A stretch of 64,000 nt of DNA from Clostridiales bacterium (lineage in GTDB: Bacteria > Bacillota > Clostridia > Christensenellales > Borkfalkiaceae): positions 241,982 to 305,981 of the forward strand of contig SVHN01000001.1 of NCBI GenBank assembly GCA_015055805.1. Direction: 5' to 3'. The notes beneath the pieces were generated by a model. It was given only the letters and a program-made list of their open reading frames with translations. It did not search any database and was not told the origin of the DNA. Shown here piece by piece: positions 10,041 to 19,709 of this stretch (its first letter is position 1; every line of letters begins with the position of its first letter). Both the position numbers and the translations under genes were made by a program.

Positions 10041-10886
10041 ATGACCAACGTAAACGTAACTGATAAATACGGTCTTAATCATCAAGAAATAAATATATCG
10101 ACAAACCTTGTATCGGCATATATAAGTATTGCAAAACCGTCGTTTAAGGGAAGTTATAACGATTACAAAAAAGCACTCTGTTGGCAGAACGATTTCGTGG
10201 GATATGTTCGCACTATAAAAGGTTGTGGAAAAATAGTTACGACCAAGGGTGAATACGAATTGAAAGAGAATTGCGTTATATTCGTTCATTATCAGAGCTG
10301 CATAAACTTTATTGCAGGGGAAGACGGTTGGGAGTTTTATACGGTATGGTTTAGGATAAACAACTTCAAAGTTAAACTAGACCAAATCTTTGAAATACCG
10401 CTATCGGATACCGAAAGGAATTCAATGGAGTCCATTGTGTGGCTGTTAAACACAAACAACTACATCAACTGTTGTAAAGCAAACACTTTTGCTCAGTCAA
10501 TAATCTTGGACGTGCACTCAAAGATAAACGATTACAGCGATTCTTCGCCGTACGAAGAGAGTATGAAAAAGGTTGCACTCTACATCAGTCAAAATATAGA
10601 TAAGAACTTTTTAGTTGCCGACCTTGCAGAACTGTGTTCCTTTTCAAAAAATCACTTTTTCAAGGTGTTTAAGCAGTTTTTTAAGATGTCCCCGAAAGCG
10701 TATATTCGCCGTGAAAAACTTAAAAAAGCCGCGTTTTTACTGTCAAGTTCGTCTATGCAAATAGAGGCGATAGCAGAAGAATTATCTTTCTATTCGCCTG
10801 CGCATTTCTCAAACTGTTTTAAGAAAATCTACAAAGTGACGCCGTCGGAATTTAGACACGACAGCGGAATGAAAGGAGAACGATAA
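10041..10886 (+). CDS. AraC family transcriptional regulator
   Basis: C-terminal double HTH 'IDKNFLVADLAELCSFSKNHFFKVFKQFFKMSPKAYIRREKLKKAAFLL'. Confidence 0.92.
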   Translation: MTNVNVTDKYGLNHQEINISTNLVSAYISIAKPSFKGSYNDYKKALCWQNDFVGYVRTIKGCGKIVTTKGEYELKENCVIFVHYQSCINFIAGEDGWEFYTVWFRINNFKVKLDQIFEIPLSDTERNSMESIVWLLNTNNYINCCKANTFAQSIILDVHSKINDYSDSSPYEESMKKVALYISQNIDKNFLVADLAELCSFSKNHFFKVFKQFFKMSPKAYIRREKLKKAAFLLSSSSMQIEAIAEELSFYSPAHFSNCFKKIYKVTPSEFRHDSGMKGER

Positions 10887-11725
10887 TGAATATAGGTGTT
10901 TTAATCCGCTACGAAGGCGAATTAAAGGAAAAACTTAATTTTAAGGAAAGATTTATCGAAGCCCAAGAAATGGGCATTTCAAGCTGTCAGTTATGCTTTC
11001 CTACAGGTGAAGGCTATACCGATCAAGTGGCTGAAAAAATAGTCTCGGCAGTAAAAGAAACGGGATTTAACGTGTCGCTTTTATGGGCTGGTTGGTCTGG
11101 AAAAAACGAGTGGAACTTCACCGAAGGACCGATAACCTTAGGTATCGTACCTAAAAAGTTTAGAAAGATAAGGGTTAAAGAATTAGAAGCGGCATCTGTT
11201 TTTGCAGAGAAGATAGGTGTTAAAGATATTGCAACCCACGTTGGTTTTATCCCCGAAAACCTTACCGATAAAGAGTACGAACCGCTCATAAAAACGCTCA
11301 GAAAACTTTGCTTGTCATATAAGAGCAGGGGGCAAAACTTCTTGTTTGAAACAGGACAAGAAACACCCGTAACACTTCTTAGAACGATAGAGAAAATCGG
11401 TACTGGCAACGCATTTATAAATTTCGATATGGCAAACCTTATCCTTTACGGTAAAGCAAACTCGGTTGACGCCGTAAGAGTTTTCGGCAAATACGTCCGC
11501 AATACGCACGTAAAGGACGGCTTGTACCCAACGGACGGCATGAAACTCGGCAGAGAAGTTAAGGTGGGCGAAGGTCTTGCTAACTTTCCAGTGTTAATTC
11601 CTATGCTGATAGAGTGTGGGTACGACGGACCTTTTACCATAGAAAGAGAAATTAGTGGGGATAAGCAAAAGAGCGATATAGCAGACACCGTTACGTACTT
11701 AAAGAATATAGTAGGCGAGAAATAA
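10886..11725 (+). CDS. Sugar phosphate isomerase/epimerase (AP-endonuclease 2/xylose isomerase-like TIM barrel)
   Basis: 'NFDMANLILYG...RNTHVKDGLYPTDG...VGEGLANFPVLIPMLIECGYDGPFTIERE'; TAATG overlap with the upstream gene. Confidence 0.88.
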   Translation: MNIGVLIRYEGELKEKLNFKERFIEAQEMGISSCQLCFPTGEGYTDQVAEKIVSAVKETGFNVSLLWAGWSGKNEWNFTEGPITLGIVPKKFRKIRVKELEAASVFAEKIGVKDIATHVGFIPENLTDKEYEPLIKTLRKLCLSYKSRGQNFLFETGQETPVTLLRTIEKIGTGNAFINFDMANLILYGKANSVDAVRVFGKYVRNTHVKDGLYPTDGMKLGREVKVGEGLANFPVLIPMLIECGYDGPFTIEREISGDKQKSDIADTVTYLKNIVGEK

Positions 11726-11748
11726 AAACTTTATAAAAGGGACTAACA

Positions 11749-12582
11749 ATGAAATTATCGGTATTTTTCTTGTATTTAATAAGGCTAGCAGAACAGGAAA
11801 ACTGGACGTTAGAAACAGCCGTTAAGTACGCAAAAGACCTTGGATATACGGCAATCGATATTGATAAAGACGAAATAGACGCTTACCCTGACGCTCTTGA
11901 CCTTTTTAAAAAACACGGTTTAATCGTGCGCAACGTATACGGCGCGTACGACTTAATTAGCGGTAAAGACGCCGACGCGACTGAACTTATCGATTACGCA
12001 GTAAAAAGCGGCGCAAAGGTAGTAATGTTGCTAGCAGGCTTGTTTGATAATGACGAGATCACTTCTTTTATGAAAGAGAACGAACAAGCCATGGTTGAAT
12101 TCTTGGAAAAAAATAAAAAGGCTAAAAGAACGCTTTTGGCAATAAGGCGCACGGCTGAATACGCAAAAGAAAAGGGCGTAACTTTAACCATAGAATCGTT
12201 TGGAAGTCCCAACAGCATAACTTCGTATATAAGCCAAATAAAGTGGCTGATCGATAACGCCGACGGGTTAAAGTTTACTTTTGATATAGGCAATTTTTAC
12301 TTGAACGGACAAGACGTATTTTACGCATATCAACTTTTTAAGGATCATAGCGTACACGTTCATTGTAAAGATTATTTAATAGAGCCTAAGGTCGGGTCCA
12401 ACGAGTTTTCGTATGCAAAGATTTCCGTTCCCGTAGGTGAAGGTAAAGCACCGACTAAAGAAATAGTAAATAACTTTTTATCAAACGGTTACGACGGATA
12501 TTTTACGGTAGAGTATTTAGGTGTAGAAAACGTAAAGAGTATATTAGAGCGTTCGGCAAAGTATATGCTATCGCTTAGATAA
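11749..12582 (+). CDS. Sugar phosphate isomerase/epimerase
   Basis: 'FTFDIGNFYLNGQD...VHVHCKDY...VPVGEGKAPTKEIVNNFLSNGYDGYFTVEYLG'. Confidence 0.88.
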   Translation: MKLSVFFLYLIRLAEQENWTLETAVKYAKDLGYTAIDIDKDEIDAYPDALDLFKKHGLIVRNVYGAYDLISGKDADATELIDYAVKSGAKVVMLLAGLFDNDEITSFMKENEQAMVEFLEKNKKAKRTLLAIRRTAEYAKEKGVTLTIESFGSPNSITSYISQIKWLIDNADGLKFTFDIGNFYLNGQDVFYAYQLFKDHSVHVHCKDYLIEPKVGSNEFSYAKISVPVGEGKAPTKEIVNNFLSNGYDGYFTVEYLGVENVKSILERSAKYMLSLR

Positions 12583-12593
12583 CGGAGGGAAAA

Positions 12594-13580
12594 ATGAAAA
12601 AGGTAAGAATAGGAATTTTAGGTTGTAATTATATGGGTAAAATGCACGCCGATTGTTATTCAAACATAGAAGGTGTCGACGTAGTAGCCGTAGCAGATAT
12701 TAACGAAGAAACCGTGCGTAAAGTTGCAGAAAGTTGCGGAGCAAAAGCATTTACTGACGCAAAAGAACTAATAGATACGGTTGAACTTGATGCGATAGAT
12801 ATTTGCTTGCCTACCTTTTTACATACCGAGTATGCGGTTAAGGCAATGGATAAAGTGCCATACGTGTTTATTGAAAAACCCGTTGCGTTGAATATGGAAC
12901 AATGCAACACCCTGCTTGAAAAGCAGAAAGCAACGGGCGCAGAAGTGCAGGTAGGTCAGGTTATAAGGTTTTGGGACGAATACGCATTCCTTAAAAAGGT
13001 AGTGGATAGTGGCGAGTACGGCAAGGTAGTAAACGCCTCGTTTAAGAGAATAAGTCCGTCACCAAACTGGAGTTCAAAAGGCTGGATTAAAAACAGTAAA
13101 CTTTCGGGCGGAGCGATAGTGGACTTGCATATACACGACGTGGACTTTATGCTTTATCTTTTCGGCACGCCTAAAACAAAGAACTTTATAAAGAATACTA
13201 TCGGCGAGCACAATTCTTACGTGACTACCATTTGTAATTATGAAGATTTCTGTGTAAGCGTAGAGGCGACTTGGTATTTGCCGCCGAGCTATCCTTTTAA
13301 TATGTATTATAGGGTAGTGTTTGAAAAAGCCGTAGTCGAATACGACCGTGGGAAATTAACCGTTTACGACGATAACGGCGCGTTCTGTCCTAGCCTAGAA
13401 AAGAGTAGCGAAACTCTGAAAGGTTTTAAGGGCGGTAACGTTTCCGAACAGGGCGGATACATAAACGAACTCAAATATTTTACCGATAGAATACGTTTAA
13501 AGGAAAAGGTGGAACGGGCAACCCTTTCGTCAGCCGTTAATTCGCTCGAATTTATACTCGATTTAATAAAAGAAAACTAA
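12594..13580 (+). CDS. Gfo/Idh/MocA family oxidoreductase
   Basis: 'GILGCNYMGKMHADCYSNIEGVDVVAVADI', 'VFIEKPVALNMEQC'. Confidence 0.93.
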   Translation: MKKVRIGILGCNYMGKMHADCYSNIEGVDVVAVADINEETVRKVAESCGAKAFTDAKELIDTVELDAIDICLPTFLHTEYAVKAMDKVPYVFIEKPVALNMEQCNTLLEKQKATGAEVQVGQVIRFWDEYAFLKKVVDSGEYGKVVNASFKRISPSPNWSSKGWIKNSKLSGGAIVDLHIHDVDFMLYLFGTPKTKNFIKNTIGEHNSYVTTICNYEDFCVSVEATWYLPPSYPFNMYYRVVFEKAVVEYDRGKLTVYDDNGAFCPSLEKSSETLKGFKGGNVSEQGGYINELKYFTDRIRLKEKVERATLSSAVNSLEFILDLIKEN

Positions 13581-13658
13581 GCGTTTTTAGTTGCAGTTTT
13601 TGAACGAAAAACGGAAGGTATTTATAGCGATACTATTTTGCAATAAGTTAAGATTTAT

Positions 13659-16127
13659 GTGTATGGAGCTTTAACGCTTGGTATGGTAAAATATAAAGGT
13701 GGAATATCGTGCGAAAAAATTGCGCGGTTTAGAAATATGGATAGTAAACACTTTAACGTATATATTCCCATAAATGCAGATAATACGGTTTTAAGCGCGG
13801 CGGAACTATTTAAGTCGGCAATCTCAAAAACGCTAGCAAAAAATGCTGTAATATCTAGTAGTTTAGAACTCGAAAAAATAAACCAAGGTTTTGTTTTTTC
13901 GACATTTTCTTGCGTTAAAAGCAAAAAGGCTGAAAGCCTTTCAAAAAAGGTAAAAGGCGAGGACTTTGCAGTTTATAAAGAAAGCGGCGCGGTGTACGTT
14001 TTATCGCACCTTTCGCGCGGCGTGTATTACGGCGTGTGTGAACTTATTGAAAGAAACTTGCCCGTCGTGTTTTCAAGAGGCGCAAAAGAAGAGAGCCTGC
14101 AATACTTAAAAGTAGATGCGTGTGATTTTACAGATACCGATTTTATATGTAACTGTGATTTTTCGGTTAGGTCGTTTAATCTTTGCGGTTTAGGTTCGGA
14201 CGGGGTAGGACATATAGACTACGGCACGGCGGAAAATCTTGCAAGGAACAAATGCAATTCATTTTTTCACAGTATAGACGACGAGTGGCGAAACTTCGGT
14301 GTGTTCCATAACGGCAAGCGCGTTAGAAGTTTGCAAGTGTTCGACGACCTTATGACAGAACACCCAGAATATTTTATGACGGGTATAGACGGAAAACCTA
14401 AGTCTGCGTTCGGTGGGTACGAGAGTTTTCCAAACTATTTTAATAAGGACCTGCCGAAGGTGTTAGCACAGCGTGTCGTCAAAGATATGGGCGAACTAAA
14501 AGGTGAAGATATTTTACATTGGACTATGCCCGATAATTCTTGCTTTTTCGTTATGGGAAACGGCGTAAAGTTACACGAACAACCCTTTACTTGTGACGAC
14601 GGAACGGTGGTTTATCCTAGTCAGGCTAACTATAAGTCCACCGTGTATTTTAATTTTGTAAACCGACTTATTAAAGAGATAAATAAGCTTAGACCGGGAA
14701 CTAGTTTGCAGGTGTTTAGTTATATTTACACAGAGCTTGTCCCAGCAATAGATATAGATAAACGCTTAAAGATTTTATACGCGCCTATATTCACTAACGA
14801 AAAATATCCTTATACGGATTTGACGGATAGCAGTAACGCTGGAATAAGAAAGAATTTAGAAGAGTGGTCGAAAAAGACCGACGAGCTTTACGTATACGCC
14901 TACTGGCAAACGTTTAGCGGCTCAACTTATACAAGACCTATTCTTAAAACGGTCAAGGAAAATCTTAAATGGTTTAGGACTATCGGCGTTAAAGGCATAA
15001 CCGTGGAAATGGTTACCGATTGCAGTTTTATTGAAAACCTAAGCGATAGTCAGAAAAACCAAATACAGTTTTTCGATATGAACGAGGCGTACGTTTGGGC
15101 GGTGAGTAAACTTATGTGGAATCCCGACCTTGACGTTGATGAGCTTTTAAGAAGATATACGAAGGTCGTGTATAAAGAATGCGCGCAAGAAATCTTTGAA
15201 TACTTTAAGTTGATTGAAAGCGGTTGGGATAAAACCCCTGCGACCGTATGGTATACGACGGGCGGCGACGTTTATTACTTGCAAATGGTAGTAGGCGCAG
15301 GGATTGACGATAAGGTCTTAAGTGTGCTAGCCACCGCAACAAAAAAGGCGACGACACCGTCGGTAATAAGAAAGGTTAACAGCATATACAAGGTTGTAAG
15401 CGTAGAGATTGAAAAGTATAAAAACTTCGTTGCTGAAAATGCCGAAGTCAGCTACTTTGATGGTGACGGACGCACGCTTTTAACCAAGACAGAAATGGAC
15501 TATGAGAATAACCCTGAAAGTTTTTGGAACAATGTAAAACCCTTAACCGTGCTTAGAAACGCAAGGACACTTCAATTTTATCCCGAAGAAACTAAGTTTT
15601 CTTTAAGAATAGTTTATGACAAAGAAAACCTATATTTTGGATATACCTTGCACGATAGAGAACTAAGCCAAGTTAAAGTCACCGATAGCGGAAGAAAACT
15701 TTATTATAGAGAGAATGGAAAGCAAATAGTTGCGCTGTCTGAAACGTATATAGGCGGCGACGTTGTAAATCAATCGGTGTACTACGGCTACACTAGTGGG
15801 TTTACCGACGCAAACAAAAACGAACAGGGCGATTTTTACGTAAATAACGGTGAAATAAAAAGCATCAAGATACCCGACGGAGTTTATACGAAAAACTTTG
15901 CGCGTTTGGATAAGGATAAAGACAAAAGATACCTTTTCCACGTTCAAGTTATACCTTTCGCTGTTTTGGGTGAAAGTGTAGACACGGCAAAACCTTACGG
16001 TTCTTTTGCCTACGTTTCGGACAAGTTCGGCGTTGCAGGCTGGCAGGGGTTCGGACTGTGGAGCAAACAAAATTTCAAGGAGTTTACGCTAGTAAACAGC
16101 ACGGAGGCTAATAAATGCAAAAGTTAG
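13659..16127 (+). CDS. DUF4838-type (alpha-glucuronidase-like) protein
   Basis: N-terminal 'SHLSRGVYYGVCELIERNLP' GH67/GH20-like domain and 'LKWFRTIGVKGITVEMVTD'; start codon uncertain. Confidence 0.7.
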   Translation: MYGALTLGMVKYKGGISCEKIARFRNMDSKHFNVYIPINADNTVLSAAELFKSAISKTLAKNAVISSSLELEKINQGFVFSTFSCVKSKKAESLSKKVKGEDFAVYKESGAVYVLSHLSRGVYYGVCELIERNLPVVFSRGAKEESLQYLKVDACDFTDTDFICNCDFSVRSFNLCGLGSDGVGHIDYGTAENLARNKCNSFFHSIDDEWRNFGVFHNGKRVRSLQVFDDLMTEHPEYFMTGIDGKPKSAFGGYESFPNYFNKDLPKVLAQRVVKDMGELKGEDILHWTMPDNSCFFVMGNGVKLHEQPFTCDDGTVVYPSQANYKSTVYFNFVNRLIKEINKLRPGTSLQVFSYIYTELVPAIDIDKRLKILYAPIFTNEKYPYTDLTDSSNAGIRKNLEEWSKKTDELYVYAYWQTFSGSTYTRPILKTVKENLKWFRTIGVKGITVEMVTDCSFIENLSDSQKNQIQFFDMNEAYVWAVSKLMWNPDLDVDELLRRYTKVVYKECAQEIFEYFKLIESGWDKTPATVWYTTGGDVYYLQMVVGAGIDDKVLSVLATATKKATTPSVIRKVNSIYKVVSVEIEKYKNFVAENAEVSYFDGDGRTLLTKTEMDYENNPESFWNNVKPLTVLRNARTLQFYPEETKFSLRIVYDKENLYFGYTLHDRELSQVKVTDSGRKLYYRENGKQIVALSETYIGGDVVNQSVYYGYTSGFTDANKNEQGDFYVNNGEIKSIKIPDGVYTKNFARLDKDKDKRYLFHVQVIPFAVLGESVDTAKPYGSFAYVSDKFGVAGWQGFGLWSKQNFKEFTLVNSTEANKCKS

Positions 16128-17071
16128 ACAAAGAAAATCAAACCAAAACAAAAAAGCCTATCAACTATTTTAGAAGAAAGCAACTTGCCTTTTTCTGGGG
16201 GTGGTTGGCGATTCCGCTCGTCAGTTGGCTAATATTTTACTGGTACGTAAATTTTCAGTCGTTCGTACAAGCGTTTCAAGATCCTATAACTAACGAGTGG
16301 TCTTTGATAAACTTTAAGGACGTTTGGAAGAGCATAACCGCAGGTATGGACTCGCCAAACTCACTAGCGGTAGGTTTTGTAAACACAATGAAGTATTTCT
16401 TTTTGGGGATACTAGTTCACTATCCTATACAGATTATCTTTTGTTATTTTTTGTATAAGCAGATTTTTGGTTACAAGGCGTTTAGATATATATTCTATCT
16501 TCCTGCAATAATCTCAGCCGTTGCAATCAGCGGTGTATTTAAACAGTTTATTGCAGCGTCTGGTCCGATAGGTGAACTTTTAACCAGTATCGGCGTGGAA
16601 ATTCCTAAGGGCGGATTTTTGGGTAATCCCGATACCGCAACTAATACCATTATGGTGTATACGACGTGGCTTTGCGTACACGGACACTTGCTTTTAGTCT
16701 GTGGCGCAATGAACAGAATCCCCGTTGAAGTATTAGAGGCAGCGCGCCTAGAGGGCGTTAAACCGTTCGGTGAACTTTACTACTTGATTTTACCGCTTAT
16801 ATGGCCGACCTTATCGACCTTACTTATCCTTTCGTGTACGGGAATATTAAATTCCAGCGGACCGATACTACTACTTGCACCAGAAACTAACGTTTTAAGG
16901 ACAACAACGCTTAACTACTGGATATTTGAACGCGTTTATGCAGGCGGTATATTTGCAAACGGACAGTTTAACTTGGTTTCTGCAATGGGGCTTGTTATGA
17001 CGCTTGTATCTTTCCCTATAGTCATGCTGTTCCGTAAACTTTTAGACTACGTTCCCACGGTGGAATACTAA
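16115..17071 (+). CDS. Sugar ABC transporter permease (LplB-type), locus 1
   Basis: MalF-like EAA loop 'IPVEVLEAARLEGVKPFGELYYLILPLIWPT'. Confidence 0.92.
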   Translation: MQKLDKENQTKTKKPINYFRRKQLAFFWGWLAIPLVSWLIFYWYVNFQSFVQAFQDPITNEWSLINFKDVWKSITAGMDSPNSLAVGFVNTMKYFFLGILVHYPIQIIFCYFLYKQIFGYKAFRYIFYLPAIISAVAISGVFKQFIAASGPIGELLTSIGVEIPKGGFLGNPDTATNTIMVYTTWLCVHGHLLLVCGAMNRIPVEVLEAARLEGVKPFGELYYLILPLIWPTLSTLLILSCTGILNSSGPILLLAPETNVLRTTTLNYWIFERVYAGGIFANGQFNLVSAMGLVMTLVSFPIVMLFRKLLDYVPTVEY

Positions 17072-17082
17072 GGAGGTGCGAC

Positions 17083-17979
17083 ATGAAAAAAGTTAAAGAT
17101 ACTAGTTATATATTTATGAAAAAAACCAAGAGTGAGTTGGTCGTTCATACGTTTATGTTCGTGATTTTCACTCTTTACGCTCTGTCGCTTATCGTGCCTT
17201 TAATATGGCTACTACTTCAATCCTTTCACGATAAAAGTTTATACAGTATAACCATACTTGAAAACGGTTCGTTTGCAATCCCGACTGTATGGCATTTTGA
17301 AAACTATATTGATGCTTTCGGGCACATGGAACACAACGGCGTAAACTTTTTCGGTATGATAACCAACAGTCTTTGGTACATACTTATCGCTAATACGTGG
17401 TGCTTGTTTTGGCCGGTTACAACGGGGTACTTGTTTGCTAAATACGACTGTAAAGGTAAAAAATTCCTACACGCATTAATACTGTTTACGCTAATGGTTC
17501 CCGTCGTTGGAACAACGGGCGCAACCATGAAACTTATTGATAAAATGGGGATTTACAATAAAGGTCCGCTTTTCGTCATCTTGACGGGTGTAAGTGGGTT
17601 CAATAGTTCTTTCCTAATTTACTACGCAATATTTAAAGGACTTTCATGGGACTATGCGGAATCGGTTTTCGTTGACGGCGGTGGAAACTTTATGGCGTAT
17701 ATATACGTTATGTTACCGCTTGCGCTTCCAGCGATTTCGGCAATGATGGTGCAGGGTGTTATAGGGCAATGGAACGAATATTATCAATTTATGATGTATA
17801 TGCCGTCCACACCACCCGTTGCAATGGGACTTTATTTTATCTCATTAACCATTGATAGATTTGGTCAGCCGCTATATTACGCAGGACTAGTAATAAGTAT
17901 GATACCTGTTCTAATTATCTACGCGTTCATGGCTGAAAAAATGATGAAAAATTTGACCATAGGTGGTCTTAAAGGATAA
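17083..17979 (+). CDS. Carbohydrate ABC transporter permease (LplC-type), locus 1
   Basis: EAA loop 'SWDYAESVFVDGGGNFMAYIYVMLPLALPAISAM'. Confidence 0.92.
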   Translation: MKKVKDTSYIFMKKTKSELVVHTFMFVIFTLYALSLIVPLIWLLLQSFHDKSLYSITILENGSFAIPTVWHFENYIDAFGHMEHNGVNFFGMITNSLWYILIANTWCLFWPVTTGYLFAKYDCKGKKFLHALILFTLMVPVVGTTGATMKLIDKMGIYNKGPLFVILTGVSGFNSSFLIYYAIFKGLSWDYAESVFVDGGGNFMAYIYVMLPLALPAISAMMVQGVIGQWNEYYQFMMYMPSTPPVAMGLYFISLTIDRFGQPLYYAGLVISMIPVLIIYAFMAEKMMKNLTIGGLKG

Positions 17980-18001
17980 AACCAAAAAAGGAGAGAAAAT
18001 T

Positions 18002-19687
18002 ATGAAGAAAAGATTAACCAAATTTATAGCGTTATTAATGTCTTTAGTTGTTTGCTTTAGCGCAACTGCATGTAGCAGTAAAAATGCGGCTGGATCGGAC
18101 GATCCGCAAACTCTCGACATCTACCTTTTATATAAAGGGTACGGAAAAGAATGGTTAGAAGGGAACATTGAACTATTTAAAAACCAAGACTGGGTAAAGG
18201 ATAAATACCCTGATTTGCAAGTTAATTTTCTTTACGATGCAAACGATATCAACGCGAGAGAAAAGATAACCAACGGCGCGTCGGTAAATAAATTCGACGT
18301 ACTGTTCGGCGTAAACTTAAAAGGTTTTGAATCAACTGGTCTTGTAGCAGATTTGACCGACAGCGTATATTTAGCGGAAGTACCTGGTGAGAGCGGCGTT
18401 AAGGTTATTGACAAAGTACCAGATAACGTAAAGCAATTTATGTATAGGGTAGATGCACCTGCGCGTGCGGACGGTAACGAAAGTTTTTACGCCGTAAATT
18501 ATATAGACGGACTTATGGGAATGCTATATAATCACGACATTTTAGTTGAACAACTTAAAATGGAAATACCTTTAACTACCGAACAATTCCTATCTGTTGG
18601 CGCGGAAATACAGAGCAAAAAATATAGTTCTCACCGTGGCGAAGGACTTGATACGGTTATTATATCATGTCCCGACAACGGTTACTGGAAAACTACGTTT
18701 AACGTTTGGTGGACTCAGTACGAAGGCTATGAAGGATACGTAAACTATTTTGACGGTTACGACCCAGTTGAAGATAAAAAGCCGTCTACCGCTATATTCG
18801 ACCAAGAAGGAAGACTTGAAGCCTTAAAAACTATTGAAACGATTTTATCTAAATACGGCTATGAGAATAAGAACTCAGCCGCGTATAAGACTATACAGAC
18901 CGACTTCTTATACGGAAACGGTGTATTCCACTATAACGGCGACTATTTTTCGAGCGAAATGCAGATAGAAATTGAAACTATGGAAAAAGAAGGCAAGAGA
19001 TACGATATCCGTTATATGAAGATGCCTGTTATAAGTTCCATAGTTGAAACGCTAGATCTTTATACTCACGGAGATAAAGACTATTACAATGATTTAACCG
19101 ATCAAGAAAGGGCTGCTTACGACAAGACTTTGCAATCTATCATTAAGGAAATTGATGCAGACAAACTTTGGGCGGATTCTCAATCAAAGATTGACGGCAT
19201 TAAAAAATCCGATTATGAAAAGGTTGCAGAAGCTCGTCAGGTATCGGCATCTTCTGCTGCTAGCGGACAGGTTGCGGTAGTTCCCGAATATTCGCCAGCA
19301 AAAGCACTTGCTGCGGACTTTTTAAGATTTATGTATTCTGATATGGCAATAGAAAATTTTGCTAGAACAAGTAAAGGCATAATTTTCCCAACCACTTACG
19401 ATATCAAGGGGAATACCGAATTATACGATTCGTTTGATCCTATAAGCAAGAGCAAACTTGAACTCGCCGCAGGAACAAGCAACTATCCGATGTTAAGACT
19501 TCCAGCAAACGACGCAACTAAGCTTGGTTCGGCAGGTTTGACAGCACTATTTTATAACGGTAAGTTTGAAGTAAACTTTATTCTTGACGAAGATCAAAGA
19601 ATATCGCCTGAAGATATCATAGCCGCAGAAAAAGACCACTGGAACGGTACGGCTTGGGAACAGATGATAGGCGAGGCAAAATATTAA
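18002..19687 (+). CDS. Extracellular solute-binding lipoprotein, locus 1
   Basis: Lipoprotein signal 'MKKRLTKFIALLMSLVVCFSATAC'; SD aggagagaa before ATG 18002. Confidence 0.88.
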   Translation: MKKRLTKFIALLMSLVVCFSATACSSKNAAGSDDPQTLDIYLLYKGYGKEWLEGNIELFKNQDWVKDKYPDLQVNFLYDANDINAREKITNGASVNKFDVLFGVNLKGFESTGLVADLTDSVYLAEVPGESGVKVIDKVPDNVKQFMYRVDAPARADGNESFYAVNYIDGLMGMLYNHDILVEQLKMEIPLTTEQFLSVGAEIQSKKYSSHRGEGLDTVIISCPDNGYWKTTFNVWWTQYEGYEGYVNYFDGYDPVEDKKPSTAIFDQEGRLEALKTIETILSKYGYENKNSAAYKTIQTDFLYGNGVFHYNGDYFSSEMQIEIETMEKEGKRYDIRYMKMPVISSIVETLDLYTHGDKDYYNDLTDQERAAYDKTLQSIIKEIDADKLWADSQSKIDGIKKSDYEKVAEARQVSASSAASGQVAVVPEYSPAKALAADFLRFMYSDMAIENFARTSKGIIFPTTYDIKGNTELYDSFDPISKSKLELAAGTSNYPMLRLPANDATKLGSAGLTALFYNGKFEVNFILDEDQRISPEDIIAAEKDHWNGTAWEQMIGEAKY

Positions 19688-19709
19688 TCTATCACATAAA
19701 GAGTTTATT

